Of a stretch of 64,000 nt of DNA, positions 53,667 to 61,777 are shown in pieces. The stretch's first letter is position 1. Each line of letters opens with the position of its first letter. The translations under genes and the position numbers were made by a program. Source of the DNA: Xanthobacteraceae bacterium (GTDB lineage Bacteria > Pseudomonadota > Alphaproteobacteria > Rhizobiales > Xanthobacteraceae). Where the stretch lies: NCBI GenBank assembly GCA_022841625.1, contig JALHRD010000015.1:62001-126000 (forward strand), in the 5' to 3' direction. The notes under the pieces are model-generated. The model searched no databases and was not told the origin of the DNA. It saw only the letters and a list, made by a program, of their open reading frames with translations.

Positions 53667-54698
53667 ATGCTTCCGAGACCATCCCGCGCCATCGTATCGG
53701 CCGCCATTGCGGCAACGCTTTTCTCGGCCGCTCCCGCCGTCGCACAAGATTTCTATGCCGGAAAATCGATCGATCTGTTGGTCGGCGCACCGCCCGGCGG
53801 CGGCTACGACATCTACGGGCGCCTGGTGGCGCGGCACATTGGGCGGCATATTCCTGGCAATCCCAACATCGTACCGAAAAACATGCCGGGCGCCGGCAGC
53901 GCGCGGGCGGCCGGCTTTATCGCCAAGATCGCGCCGAAGGACGGCACGGTCATTGCCAACATCATGCCTGGCGCGGTGATCGGTCCGCTGCTCGACCCCA
54001 AGGCCGAGAAGCTCTTCGACCCCACCGAGGTGATGTATCTCGGCAATGTCAATAACGGCACGCGCGTCTGCATCTCGGGCGTCCAGTCCAAGATCAGGAC
54101 CTTCGACGATGCGCGCAAGATCAAGGCCGTTTTTGGCGGCGTATCGTCGAACGACTCCACCCGCGACTATGGATTTATGCATCGCAAGACCTCCGGCGCG
54201 ATCTGGGAGATGGTCACCGGCTACAAAGGCACGCCCGACCTATCGCTCGCAGTCGAGCGCGGCGAGATCGACGGCTTTTGCGGATTCGACTGGGCGAGTT
54301 TGAAGTCGCAGCGGCCGAGCTGGCTGCAGGACAAGGTGGTGAACTTCCTGCTGCAGGAATCGATCGAGCCGAACGAGGAACTGACCAAGCTCGGTGTGCC
54401 GCATGTCATGCGGTTCGTGACCGGCGACACCAATCGCAAGGTGGTTGAACTGATCCTGAGCCAGCAGGTGTTCCACCGTTCGTTCATTGCCCCGCCGGGC
54501 ACCGCGCCGGCGCAGCTTTCAATCCTACGCAAAGCGTTCGACGACACGATGAAGGACCCGCAGTTCCTAGCCGATGCCGACAAGCTGCGGATCGACGTTG
54601 CACCGCTGTCTGGCGAACGCGTCCAGCAAGTCGTGCGCGATCTCTACACTTCACCGCTTGATGTCGTGGATCTCGCTCGCGCCGCGATTAATCCATGA
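53667..54698 (+). CDS. Bug/TctC-like binding protein, tandem array member 1
   Basis: 343 residues from the ATG at 53667 (GGAG ten bases upstream); a GTG at 53652 is possible. Signal peptide ends at AAPAVAQ (about 27). The mature start DFYAGKSIDLLVGAPPGGGYD, then LVARHIGRHIPGNPN and KNMPGAGSARAAGFIAKI, defines the array family. Cysteines lie in NNGTRVCISG and GFCGFDWASLKSQRPSW, conserved in all five members and absent from the relatives at 39-41 kb. No transporter membrane subunits follow. Ligand unknown. Confidence 0.85.
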   Translation: MLPRPSRAIVSAAIAATLFSAAPAVAQDFYAGKSIDLLVGAPPGGGYDIYGRLVARHIGRHIPGNPNIVPKNMPGAGSARAAGFIAKIAPKDGTVIANIMPGAVIGPLLDPKAEKLFDPTEVMYLGNVNNGTRVCISGVQSKIRTFDDARKIKAVFGGVSSNDSTRDYGFMHRKTSGAIWEMVTGYKGTPDLSLAVERGEIDGFCGFDWASLKSQRPSWLQDKVVNFLLQESIEPNEELTKLGVPHVMRFVTGDTNRKVVELILSQQVFHRSFIAPPGTAPAQLSILRKAFDDTMKDPQFLADADKLRIDVAPLSGERVQQVVRDLYTSPLDVVDLARAAINP

Positions 54699-54717
54699 AC
54701 GGACCGGAACGCCTGCC

Positions 54718-55749
54718 ATGACCACAAGCCTCCGCCATCTTGCACCCTCGACGCTGATTGCGGTTGGGACGCTCGTTGCCACGACCGCCGCAGCGCAGGA
54801 TTACTATGCCGGCAAAACCATCGATCTCATCGTCGGCTCCGGTCCGGCTGGCGGCTACGATATTTACGGGCGGGCGCTGGCGCGTCATATCGGCCGCCAT
54901 ATCCCGGGCAAACCCAATGTGGTGGTCAAGAACATGCCCGGGGCCGGCAGCGCCCGTGCCGCGGGCTTCCTTGCCAAAATCGCACCCAAGGACGGCACCG
55001 TCATTGCCGGGATCATGCCGGGCGCGATCATGGGCCCCCTGCTCGAAGAGAAAGCTGAAATTCTGTTCGATCCCACCAAGGTTCAATATATCGGCACCGC
55101 CAACAACGGCGCGCGCGTCTGCGTGAGCTGGGCGGCCTCCGGCGTCAAGAACTTCGACGACGTGCGCGACAAGGAGCACCCGTTCGGTGCGGTCTCGCCC
55201 AACGAGTCGACCCATGATTACGCCTATATGCTGCGGCGGACGGCAGGCGCCAAGTACAAGATCGTTGCCGGTTACGACGGCACGACCCAGATCGGCCTTG
55301 CGATGGAACGCGGCGAGGTCGTGGGTTCCTGCGGCTGGGACTGGGCCAGCGTCAAGGCGCAGCGCGCCGACTGGCTGCGTGACAAAAAGATCAACGTGCT
55401 TCTGCAAATTGCTCTGGAGCGCAACGACGAACTCACAAAGATGGGCGTCCCGCACGTCTGGGACTATGTGAAAAGCGAGGAAGACCGCCAGGTCGTCGCG
55501 CTGGTCATCGGCCAGCAAGTGTTCCAGCGCTCCTATATCGCACCGCCGGAAATTCCGGCCGCGCCGTTGTCGATCCTGCGCGGCGCGTTCGATGCGACCA
55601 TGACCGACGCACAATATCTCGCCGACGCGGACAAGCTCCGTATCGACATTACGCCGCTTTCCGGCGCTAAAGTGCAGGACATCGTGCAAAGCCTGCACGC
55701 AACACCAAAGAACATCGTGCATGCGGCACGCGCGGCAATTCGCCCGTGA
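54718..55749 (+). CDS. Bug/TctC-like binding protein, tandem array member 2
   Basis: 343 residues from the ATG at 54718, 19 bases after member 1. Signal peptide ends at TTAAAQ (about 27). DYYAGKTIDLIVGSGPAGGYD and ALARHIGRHIPGKPNVVVKNMPG-type sequence match member 1 very closely over the first lobe (KNMPGAGSARAAGF is identical), indicating recent duplication. The paired cysteines are in NNGARVCVSW and GSCGWDWASVKAQRADW. Differences concentrate in the middle (EHPFGAVSPNEST), the likely ligand-selective part. Confidence 0.85.
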   Translation: MTTSLRHLAPSTLIAVGTLVATTAAAQDYYAGKTIDLIVGSGPAGGYDIYGRALARHIGRHIPGKPNVVVKNMPGAGSARAAGFLAKIAPKDGTVIAGIMPGAIMGPLLEEKAEILFDPTKVQYIGTANNGARVCVSWAASGVKNFDDVRDKEHPFGAVSPNESTHDYAYMLRRTAGAKYKIVAGYDGTTQIGLAMERGEVVGSCGWDWASVKAQRADWLRDKKINVLLQIALERNDELTKMGVPHVWDYVKSEEDRQVVALVIGQQVFQRSYIAPPEIPAAPLSILRGAFDATMTDAQYLADADKLRIDITPLSGAKVQDIVQSLHATPKNIVHAARAAIRP

Positions 55750-55814
55750 GGCGGTTGTGACGGAACCGCGAATTCAATAGCCTTCGTTCCAGACGACGCC
55801 GCAGGGAGGTTACG

Positions 55815-56840
55815 ATGCCGGGACGACTGCAGATCGGTTTGATCGCCGTCGCCGGTATGGCGCTCGCACCAGCACCAACCGCCGCGCAGGACTTCTACGC
55901 GGGCAAAACCATCGATTTCATCGTTGGCCATTATGTCGGCGGGGGCTACGATATCTACGCGCGCACTGTCGCGCGGCACTGGACGCGTCACATTCCCGGC
56001 CATCCAGCCATTGTCGTCCGCCATATGCCTGGTGCAGGCGGCGCCAAAGCCGGCCTGCACATCACCCATACCGCGCCGAAAGACGGCACCGTCATCGGCG
56101 CGGTGACGCCGGGAGCGATCATGTCGGCCCTGCTCGATGGCCGCTCCGATTCGACGTTCGATCCGACCAAAGCTGCGTTTATTGGCACCGCCAACAACGG
56201 CACGCGGGTTTGCGTCACCATGGCAGACACGGGCGTTCGATCGTTTGCCGACATCCTCAAGCGCAAAACCATAATCGGCGCGACCGCGCCGAATGATGGA
56301 ACCCACGACTACGCCTTTATGGTGAAGAACCTCACTGGCGCGCCGCTGTCGGTTGTCACCGGCTATAAGGGAACGAACGATATCGGGCTGGCGATGGAGC
56401 GTCGGGAAGTCGACGGCGCCTGCGGTTGGGACTGGGCCAGCTTCAAATCACAACGCGGTCGTTGGCTGAGCGAGGGCCGGGCTCATGTCCATGTGCAGAT
56501 CGGACTCGAACCGGACGAAGAACTCGTACGCCGCGATGTGCCCTCCCTGTGGAACTTTGTGAAACGCAAGGAAGACCGCGAAATTGTTGAACTCATTACC
56601 GCACAGCAGGTGTTTCATCGGCCCTATATCGCGCCGCTCGGCGTGCCGGCGGCGCAGCTCGCGACGTTGCGCACAGCGTTCATGGCGACCATGAACGACC
56701 CGCAATTCCTGGCAGACGCACAGAAGACCGGCATTGACGTTCTCCCACTCGATGGCGGAAAAATTCAAGATCTGATCGCGCGAATGGCTGCTGCACCGGA
56801 TGCGGTGGTGCAGCGCACCAAGCGCGCTATTCGGCCGTAG
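55815..56840 (+). CDS. Bug/TctC-like binding protein, tandem array member 3
   Basis: 341 residues with a GGGAGG site 5 bases before the ATG. Signal peptide ends at PTAAQ (about 26). DFYAGKTIDFIVGHYVGGGYD and RHWTRHIPGHPAIVVRHMPGAGGAKAG-like sequence: this member has HMPGAGGAKAG where members 1-2 have NMPGAGSARAA. Cysteines are in NNGTRVCVTMAD and GACGWDWASFKSQRGRW. It follows member 2 by 65 bases and precedes member 4 by 12. Confidence 0.85.
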   Translation: MPGRLQIGLIAVAGMALAPAPTAAQDFYAGKTIDFIVGHYVGGGYDIYARTVARHWTRHIPGHPAIVVRHMPGAGGAKAGLHITHTAPKDGTVIGAVTPGAIMSALLDGRSDSTFDPTKAAFIGTANNGTRVCVTMADTGVRSFADILKRKTIIGATAPNDGTHDYAFMVKNLTGAPLSVVTGYKGTNDIGLAMERREVDGACGWDWASFKSQRGRWLSEGRAHVHVQIGLEPDEELVRRDVPSLWNFVKRKEDREIVELITAQQVFHRPYIAPLGVPAAQLATLRTAFMATMNDPQFLADAQKTGIDVLPLDGGKIQDLIARMAAAPDAVVQRTKRAIRP

Positions 56841-56852
56841 AAAGGTGCAAAT

Positions 56853-57875
56853 ATGAAGCACAAGCTGTTGCGCGTCAGCGTGATGGTCATGGCAACGGGT
56901 GCGGCAATCCCGGCCCCGGCCCAGGATTACTATGCCGGCAAGACTATCGATTTCGTCGTCGGCGGCAATTCGGGCGGCGGCTTCGACATTTACGCACGCG
57001 CGATTGCACGCCATCTCACCCGTCATATCCCCGGGACGCCAGCCATCGTCGCAAAAAACATGCCGGGCGCCGGCAGCACCAAGGCGGGCGTGCATGTCGG
57101 CACCATCGCGCCCGCCGATGGGCTCACCATCGGCGCGGTCACGCCTGGCGCGGTCACCGGCCCCTTGCTCGACGACAAGCCAAGCGGGCTGTTTCCCGCT
57201 AACAAGGTCCTTTGGATTGGCAGCGCCAACAGTTCGACCCGCATTTGCGCAACCTTCGAGCGATCCAAGATCAAAACCGTCAACGACATGTTGGCTCATC
57301 GGACCGTCATCGGCGGTGGTTCCTACGGCGACGCCACCCACGACTATGCGCATATGATCCGCAAAACGACGGACGCCAAGATCGACGTCATCGGGGGCTA
57401 CAAGGGCACGCTCGACACGACCCTCGCCATGGAGCGCGGCGAGATCGACGGCATGTGCGGCTGGGATTGGTCAAGCGCAAAGTCGCAAAAGCCGGAATGG
57501 ATCCGAGACGGCAAGCTGCGGCTATTGATGCAGATCGGCGCGACCCCCGACGAGGAACTCACCAAGCTTGGCGCGCAACCCTTGTGGACATTCGTCAAGG
57601 GCGACATCAACCGGCAGATCGTCGCACTGATCGTCAGTCAGCAGGCGTTCCAGCGTCCGTATTTTGTGCATGGCGAAACCCCAATGACATACCTCAACAT
57701 CCTGCGCAAGGCGTTCGACGCAACCATGGCCGATCCACAGTTCCAGGCCGATGCCGCCAAGATGCGGATCGACGTTTCGTCGCTTCCCGGCGCGACAGTG
57801 CAGGACCTGATCCAGAAATTCTACGCAACGCCGCGCGATATCGTGGAGCAAGCACGGCGGGCGATACGGCCCTAA
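56853..57875 (+). CDS. Bug/TctC-like binding protein, tandem array member 4
   Basis: 340 residues with AAAGG before the ATG, 12 bases after member 3. Signal peptide ends near PAPAQ (about 24). DYYAGKTIDFVVGGNSGGGFD and AIARHLTRHIPGTPAIVAKNMPG keep the pattern. Cysteines are in SSTRICATFER and GMCGWDWSSAKSQKPEW. It is the member with the most altered middle region (ANKVLWIGSANSS), yet YKGTLDTTLAMERGE is kept as in member 5. No membrane partner gene follows. Confidence 0.85.
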   Translation: MKHKLLRVSVMVMATGAAIPAPAQDYYAGKTIDFVVGGNSGGGFDIYARAIARHLTRHIPGTPAIVAKNMPGAGSTKAGVHVGTIAPADGLTIGAVTPGAVTGPLLDDKPSGLFPANKVLWIGSANSSTRICATFERSKIKTVNDMLAHRTVIGGGSYGDATHDYAHMIRKTTDAKIDVIGGYKGTLDTTLAMERGEIDGMCGWDWSSAKSQKPEWIRDGKLRLLMQIGATPDEELTKLGAQPLWTFVKGDINRQIVALIVSQQAFQRPYFVHGETPMTYLNILRKAFDATMADPQFQADAAKMRIDVSSLPGATVQDLIQKFYATPRDIVEQARRAIRP

Positions 57876-58001
57876 CCGCCAGACGGTGTCGCCTCGCCTA
57901 CGCTTCGCCTGACGCAATGCAACAAGCCAAGGTTAACGGCTCGGTTGTTCGCTGGCGTCTGATGGTCTAGTTTATAGGACATGCGCGCCCTGGAGTTCAG
58001 C

Positions 58002-59039
58002 ATGTCCTTCGTGTCACCGCCGTTTTCGGCCGTCCTGCGCAGCGCGCCGTTTGCCGTCGCGCTGGCAATCACACCCGCGGCGGCGCAGGATTACTACGCT
58101 GGCCGAACCATTGAGCTGATCGTGGGCGGAGATTCCGGCGGCGGTTACGACATTTATGCCCGCGCGCTCGCGCGCCATCTGGCCCGCCACATCGCCGGCA
58201 ACCCGACCATTGTCGTTAAAAACATGCCGGGCGCCGGCTCGACCCGCGCGGGCATCTACATGAGCACTGTCGCGCCCAAAGACGGCGGCAGCATCGGCGC
58301 GATGATGCCGGGCGCAATCATCGGCCCATTGCTGGAAGACAAACCGCTCACGCAGTTCGACCCATCCAAGGCCATCTATATCGGCACCGCCGATACTGGG
58401 GTGCGGGTTTGCACCACGTTTCAACGGTCTGCGATTACCACGTTCGCCGCGGCGCAGAAGAACCGGACCATTCTCGGCGCCAGTTCGGCCGGTGGCGCGA
58501 CGCGTGACTATGCCTATCTGCACAACCACACCGCCGGGACCAAGTTCGAGGTCGTTACCGGCTACAAAGGCACGGTCGATATCACGCTGGCGATGGAACG
58601 TGGCGAGGTCGATGGGCTGTGCGGCTGGGATTGGTCGAGCATAAAGTCGCAAAAGGGCGACTGGTTGCGCGACAAGATGCTCAACCTGCTGGTGCAAGTC
58701 GGCCTCGATCCGAACCAGGAACTAACCGATCTCGGCGTGCCGACAATCTGGAGCTTCGTCAAGAATGAAGCCGATCGCAGGATCGCCGAACTGGTGGTCA
58801 GCCAGCAGGTGTTCCAGCGCTCCTACATCGTTCCGCCCGGCACACCGCCGCAACAGGTGAAGATCTTGCGCACCGCCTTTGACGCAACCGTCAAGGACCC
58901 CCAATTCCTGCTCGATGCGGCGAAAATGAAAATCTCGATCACGCCGCGGTCCGGCCAACAGGTCCAGGATTTGGTGGCAAAACTCTATGCCTCGCCGCGC
59001 GAGTTGATTGAACGCGCGCGGACGGCGATCAAGCCTTAG
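58002..59039 (+). CDS. Bug/TctC-like binding protein, tandem array member 5
   Basis: 345 residues from the ATG at 58002, which has GGAG upstream; the ATG at 57981 would add 7 residues. Signal peptide ends at TPAAAQ (about 27). DYYAGRTIELIVGGDSGGGYD and ALARHLARHIAGNPTIVVKNMPG resemble member 4. Cysteines are in DTGVRVCTTFQR and GLCGWDWSSIKSQKGDW. A 126-base gap before it is the largest within the array, so it may have its own promoter. It is convergent with a classical Bug gene. Confidence 0.85.
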   Translation: MSFVSPPFSAVLRSAPFAVALAITPAAAQDYYAGRTIELIVGGDSGGGYDIYARALARHLARHIAGNPTIVVKNMPGAGSTRAGIYMSTVAPKDGGSIGAMMPGAIIGPLLEDKPLTQFDPSKAIYIGTADTGVRVCTTFQRSAITTFAAAQKNRTILGASSAGGATRDYAYLHNHTAGTKFEVVTGYKGTVDITLAMERGEVDGLCGWDWSSIKSQKGDWLRDKMLNLLVQVGLDPNQELTDLGVPTIWSFVKNEADRRIAELVVSQQVFQRSYIVPPGTPPQQVKILRTAFDATVKDPQFLLDAAKMKISITPRSGQQVQDLVAKLYASPRELIERARTAIKP

Positions 59040-59046
59040 GCCTCGG

Positions 59047-60021
59047 TCAATCGATCTTGATGCCAAGCTTGCGGATCAACGGGCCCCACAATTGGTCCTC
59101 GCGCTGCATGTCGGCGGCATATTCCTCCGGCGACGACACCACGGGATCGCTGCCTTCTTTGGCGAGGCGATCGAGCATGTCCTTGGAATTGACGATCTTG
59201 CGCAACTCCGCGTTGATCCGGTCAATGATCGGCCGCGGCGTCCCGGCTGGCGCCAGCAAACCGTAGCGCAGCACCGCGGCAAAACCCGGTAGTCCCGACT
59301 CCGCGACCGTGGGTGAGGTCGGCAGCAACGCCATCCGCGTCGGCGTGGTCACCGCAATAACATGCAGCTTGCCGTTCTGAATGTTGCCAAGCGCGGGTGG
59401 CAGCACGCTGAACATCACTGGAATGTGGTTGCCGAGCACGTCCGTGGTCAACGCAGCCGCCCCCTTGTACGGCACCAAGGCCACGTCGATGCCGGTCGTC
59501 GCCTTAAACAATTCAGCCGACAAGTGCGATCCGCTGCCCGGCGGCGAGGTACCGAAACTCAGCTTGCCCGGATGTTGCTTCGCGAGCGTCACCAGCTCGG
59601 AAATAGACTTCGCCGGGAAGTCGGGATGCGACACGATGCCGATGCCCATTTGGGCAATGTTGCCGATGGGCGCGAAGTCGCGGCGGACGTCGTAGCCGGG
59701 GTTCGCATAGAGCGCGATATTGATCGATGTCGACGACGAATTCGCGAACACCAGGGTATGGCCATCGGGCGCAGCTTTCGCCGCCTGCCGCATGGCGATG
59801 ACGCCGTTGGCGCCGCCGCGATTTTCCACCACCACTTGCTGGCCAAGCGCGTTCGTCAGACCCTGCGCGACCAGGCGCGCTATGGTGTCATTGCCCCCGC
59901 CGGGCGGGAACGGCACGATCAGTGTGACGACCCGCGACGGATAAGTCTGCGCCATGGACTGGCCCGCAACACCGGCCAAAAGCCCCGTCAGCAGCACCAC
60001 CCAGCCCGCAACGCGGACCAT
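59047..60021 (-). CDS. Bug/TctC-family substrate-binding protein (classical)
   Basis: 324 residues from the ATG at 60021 (GGGCAGGG upstream). Signal peptide ends near QSMAQ (about 25). TYPSRVVTLIVPFPPGGGNDTIARLVAQ and VVVENRGGANGVIAMRQAAKAAPDGHTL are classical Bug. GTSPPGSGSHLSAELFK is the second-lobe loop. It is very similar in frame and motif to the next gene upstream, 32 bases away, with which it likely forms an operon. It ends 7 bases from the stop of array member 5. Ligand unknown. Confidence 0.92.
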   Translation of the reverse strand: MVRVAGWVVLLTGLLAGVAGQSMAQTYPSRVVTLIVPFPPGGGNDTIARLVAQGLTNALGQQVVVENRGGANGVIAMRQAAKAAPDGHTLVFANSSSTSINIALYANPGYDVRRDFAPIGNIAQMGIGIVSHPDFPAKSISELVTLAKQHPGKLSFGTSPPGSGSHLSAELFKATTGIDVALVPYKGAAALTTDVLGNHIPVMFSVLPPALGNIQNGKLHVIAVTTPTRMALLPTSPTVAESGLPGFAAVLRYGLLAPAGTPRPIIDRINAELRKIVNSKDMLDRLAKEGSDPVVSSPEEYAADMQREDQLWGPLIRKLGIKID

Positions 60022-60053
60022 AACCCTGCCCACCGCAAGGCGGCTACGCCGCG

Positions 60054-61031
60054 TCACTCTACCCGCAGATTGAGCTTCTTGATCAACGTCGACCATTTCG
60101 CCTCTTCACGATCGATATCCTTGGCGTACTCCTCGGGACTCGATGTCATGACATCGCCACCCTCGGCCTGGACGCGCTGCTTGACGAGATCAGTTTGCGC
60201 CATCGCGCGCAGTTCTTGATTTAACCGCTCGACGATATCGCGCGGCATCCCCGCCGGTCCGATCAATCCGTACAGCAGGACGGAGTCGAATCCCGGCAGG
60301 CCGGACTCGGCGGCGGTCGGAACGTCCGGCAATAGACTGAAGCGTTGCGTCCCCGTGACTGCGATAGCGCGCAGCTTCCCACCTTGAATATTGCCCATGG
60401 CCGGTGGCAACACCCCAAATGAGACCGGCACATGCCCCCCGATCAAATCGTTCATCAGTGGCGCGGTGCCGCGATACGGCACTATCTGCATCTGCAAGTT
60501 AGCGGCAGACTTGAAATACTCGGCTGTGAGATAGCCGCCGGTTCCGATCGCCGAGGTGCCAAAATTGAGCTTGCCGGGCTCCTTCCGGGCAATCGCGATT
60601 ACATCGGCGACAGTCTTAGCAGGAAACGACGGATGCGCAATCAACGCCACCGGCATCGACGCGATCATCCCGATGGCGGTGAAATCCTTGCGCGGATCGT
60701 AATTGGCATTGGCATAGAGGCTCGGGTTGATCGCAATGGTCCCGGTATGGGCCATCATCAGCGTGTAGCCGTCGGGTGCGGCCTTGGCGACCGCGCGCGT
60801 GCCGACGGTGCCGCCGCCACCGGGGCGGTTCTCCACAACAACTGTCGCTTTCATACCAGCAGATAGACGTTCGGCCGCGATGCGCGCCAAGACATCGACG
60901 CCGCCACCCGGCGGGAACGGCACCACAATCGTTACGGTCCGCGATGGCCAGGACTGGGCCTCCACAGGCGCGGGTATGCTCGAAGTAAACGCAGCCACAA
61001 TGGCCGTTGCCGCAATTAGCCACCTGCACAT
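60054..61031 (-). CDS. Bug/TctC-family substrate-binding protein (classical)
   Basis: 325 residues from the ATG at 61031, behind GGAGGAG. Signal peptide ends near APVEAQ (about 25). SWPSRTVTIVVPFPPGGGVDVLARIAAERL and VVVENRPGGGGTVGTRAVAKAAPDGYTLMMAH are classical; GTSAIGTGGYLTAEYFKSA and YGLIGPAGMPRDIVERLNQ follow. The shared PVxFxVLPPAxGNIQxGKL block shows that it and the downstream gene are duplicates. It is 103 bases from the DUF465 gene on the same strand. Confidence 0.92.
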   Translation of the reverse strand: MCRWLIAATAIVAAFTSSIPAPVEAQSWPSRTVTIVVPFPPGGGVDVLARIAAERLSAGMKATVVVENRPGGGGTVGTRAVAKAAPDGYTLMMAHTGTIAINPSLYANANYDPRKDFTAIGMIASMPVALIAHPSFPAKTVADVIAIARKEPGKLNFGTSAIGTGGYLTAEYFKSAANLQMQIVPYRGTAPLMNDLIGGHVPVSFGVLPPAMGNIQGGKLRAIAVTGTQRFSLLPDVPTAAESGLPGFDSVLLYGLIGPAGMPRDIVERLNQELRAMAQTDLVKQRVQAEGGDVMTSSPEEYAKDIDREEAKWSTLIKKLNLRVE

Positions 61032-61134
61032 GATCGCTCCTCCCCTTCCAGCCGCTCCACAGCAACAACCGAGCCATCCCGACCGCGTCGTAGCGGTCGC
61101 GCAGCCCAACGGGAGAAAGTCGAATTAGCGCGCG

Positions 61135-61314
61135 CTAATGAATGCTGGCATCTTGCCGTAGGCGCTCGATCTCATCCTTTAATTGTAGTTTCCGGCGCTT
61201 CAACTCAGCCACCTTCAAATCGTCCGTCGACGGATGCGCCAGTGCTTCGTTGAGTTCGTCTTCAAGCGCCCTATGCTTCCGTTCAAGTTCCACAAGATGC
61301 GAGTGAATAGCCAT
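61135..61314 (-). CDS. YdcH/DUF465 small protein
   Basis: 59 residues, read by eye. The start ATG at 61314 has GGAG nine bases upstream. HSHLVELERKHRALEDEL, then LKVAELKRRKLQLKDEI and the closing RLRQDASIH, match the DUF465/YdcH pattern of a short helical hairpin (usually ELxxKHxxLdxxI...LKkxKLxLKDxIxxL). Function unknown; members are common in proteobacteria and often induced under stress. It is divergent from a second DUF465 gene 220 bases away. Confidence 0.85.
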   Translation of the reverse strand: MAIHSHLVELERKHRALEDELNEALAHPSTDDLKVAELKRRKLQLKDEIERLRQDASIH

Positions 61315-61534
61315 GAGGCATGTCTCCGTGCATCAGATTGGCTGCCTGACTTAGAAATCATATACTAGTCTGAACCGCAGTTCGATGCTCGCATAAATTG
61401 TGCACCACAACAATCCTCGGAATGCACCGACGGATGACCGCCAACAGGCATTTGCCTCGCTGCCTTGAACCGCACGGAGCAAATCGCGATAATTACACAG
61501 CTTGGCCCCGTTGGGGCAATGGCGCAGCCCAGCG

Positions 61535-61747
61535 ATGGCAATGAAACCAGAAGAAGAGCACGAGTTGCGCGATCAATTGTCGCGGCTCTTACAAGAGCAC
61601 CGCGACCTCGATTCGGCGATCGAGGCGCTCCAAGTCGCAGCCGGGTCGGATGTGCTGCAGGTGCAACGGCTGAAAAAGCGCAAGCTGTATTTGCGCGATC
61701 GTATTTCATTCATCGAAGACCAACTCACGCCCGACATCATCGCATGA
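61535..61747 (+). CDS. YdcH/DUF465 small protein
   Basis: 70 residues from the ATG at 61535; a TTG at 61502 would add 11. EEEHELRDQLSRLLQEHRDLDSAIEAL and VQRLKKRKLYLRDRISFIEDQLTPD form the two-helix DUF465 hairpin, with the LKxRKLxLxDxI core shared with the divergent neighbour. The two proteins differ enough to be old paralogues. No function known. It ends 30 bases before the stop of the convergent Bug gene. Confidence 0.85.
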   Translation: MAMKPEEEHELRDQLSRLLQEHRDLDSAIEALQVAAGSDVLQVQRLKKRKLYLRDRISFIEDQLTPDIIA

Positions 61748-61777
61748 CGGTGTGCGCCGATTTCCGCGCCGCGACTT

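Noticed and set aside
52011-54182. Open frame of about 720 codons on the minus strand opposite the acyl-CoA synthetase and the first array gene
   Set aside because: It is fully antisense to two clear genes, rich in His/Arg/Gln as expected for a mirror frame of GC-rich codons, and has no recognisable domain.
53667-59039. Tandem array read as an insertion-sequence or phage repeat
   Set aside because: Repeats are whole coding genes with separate ribosome sites, signal peptides and diverged middles; no transposase, integrase or terminal repeats are seen.
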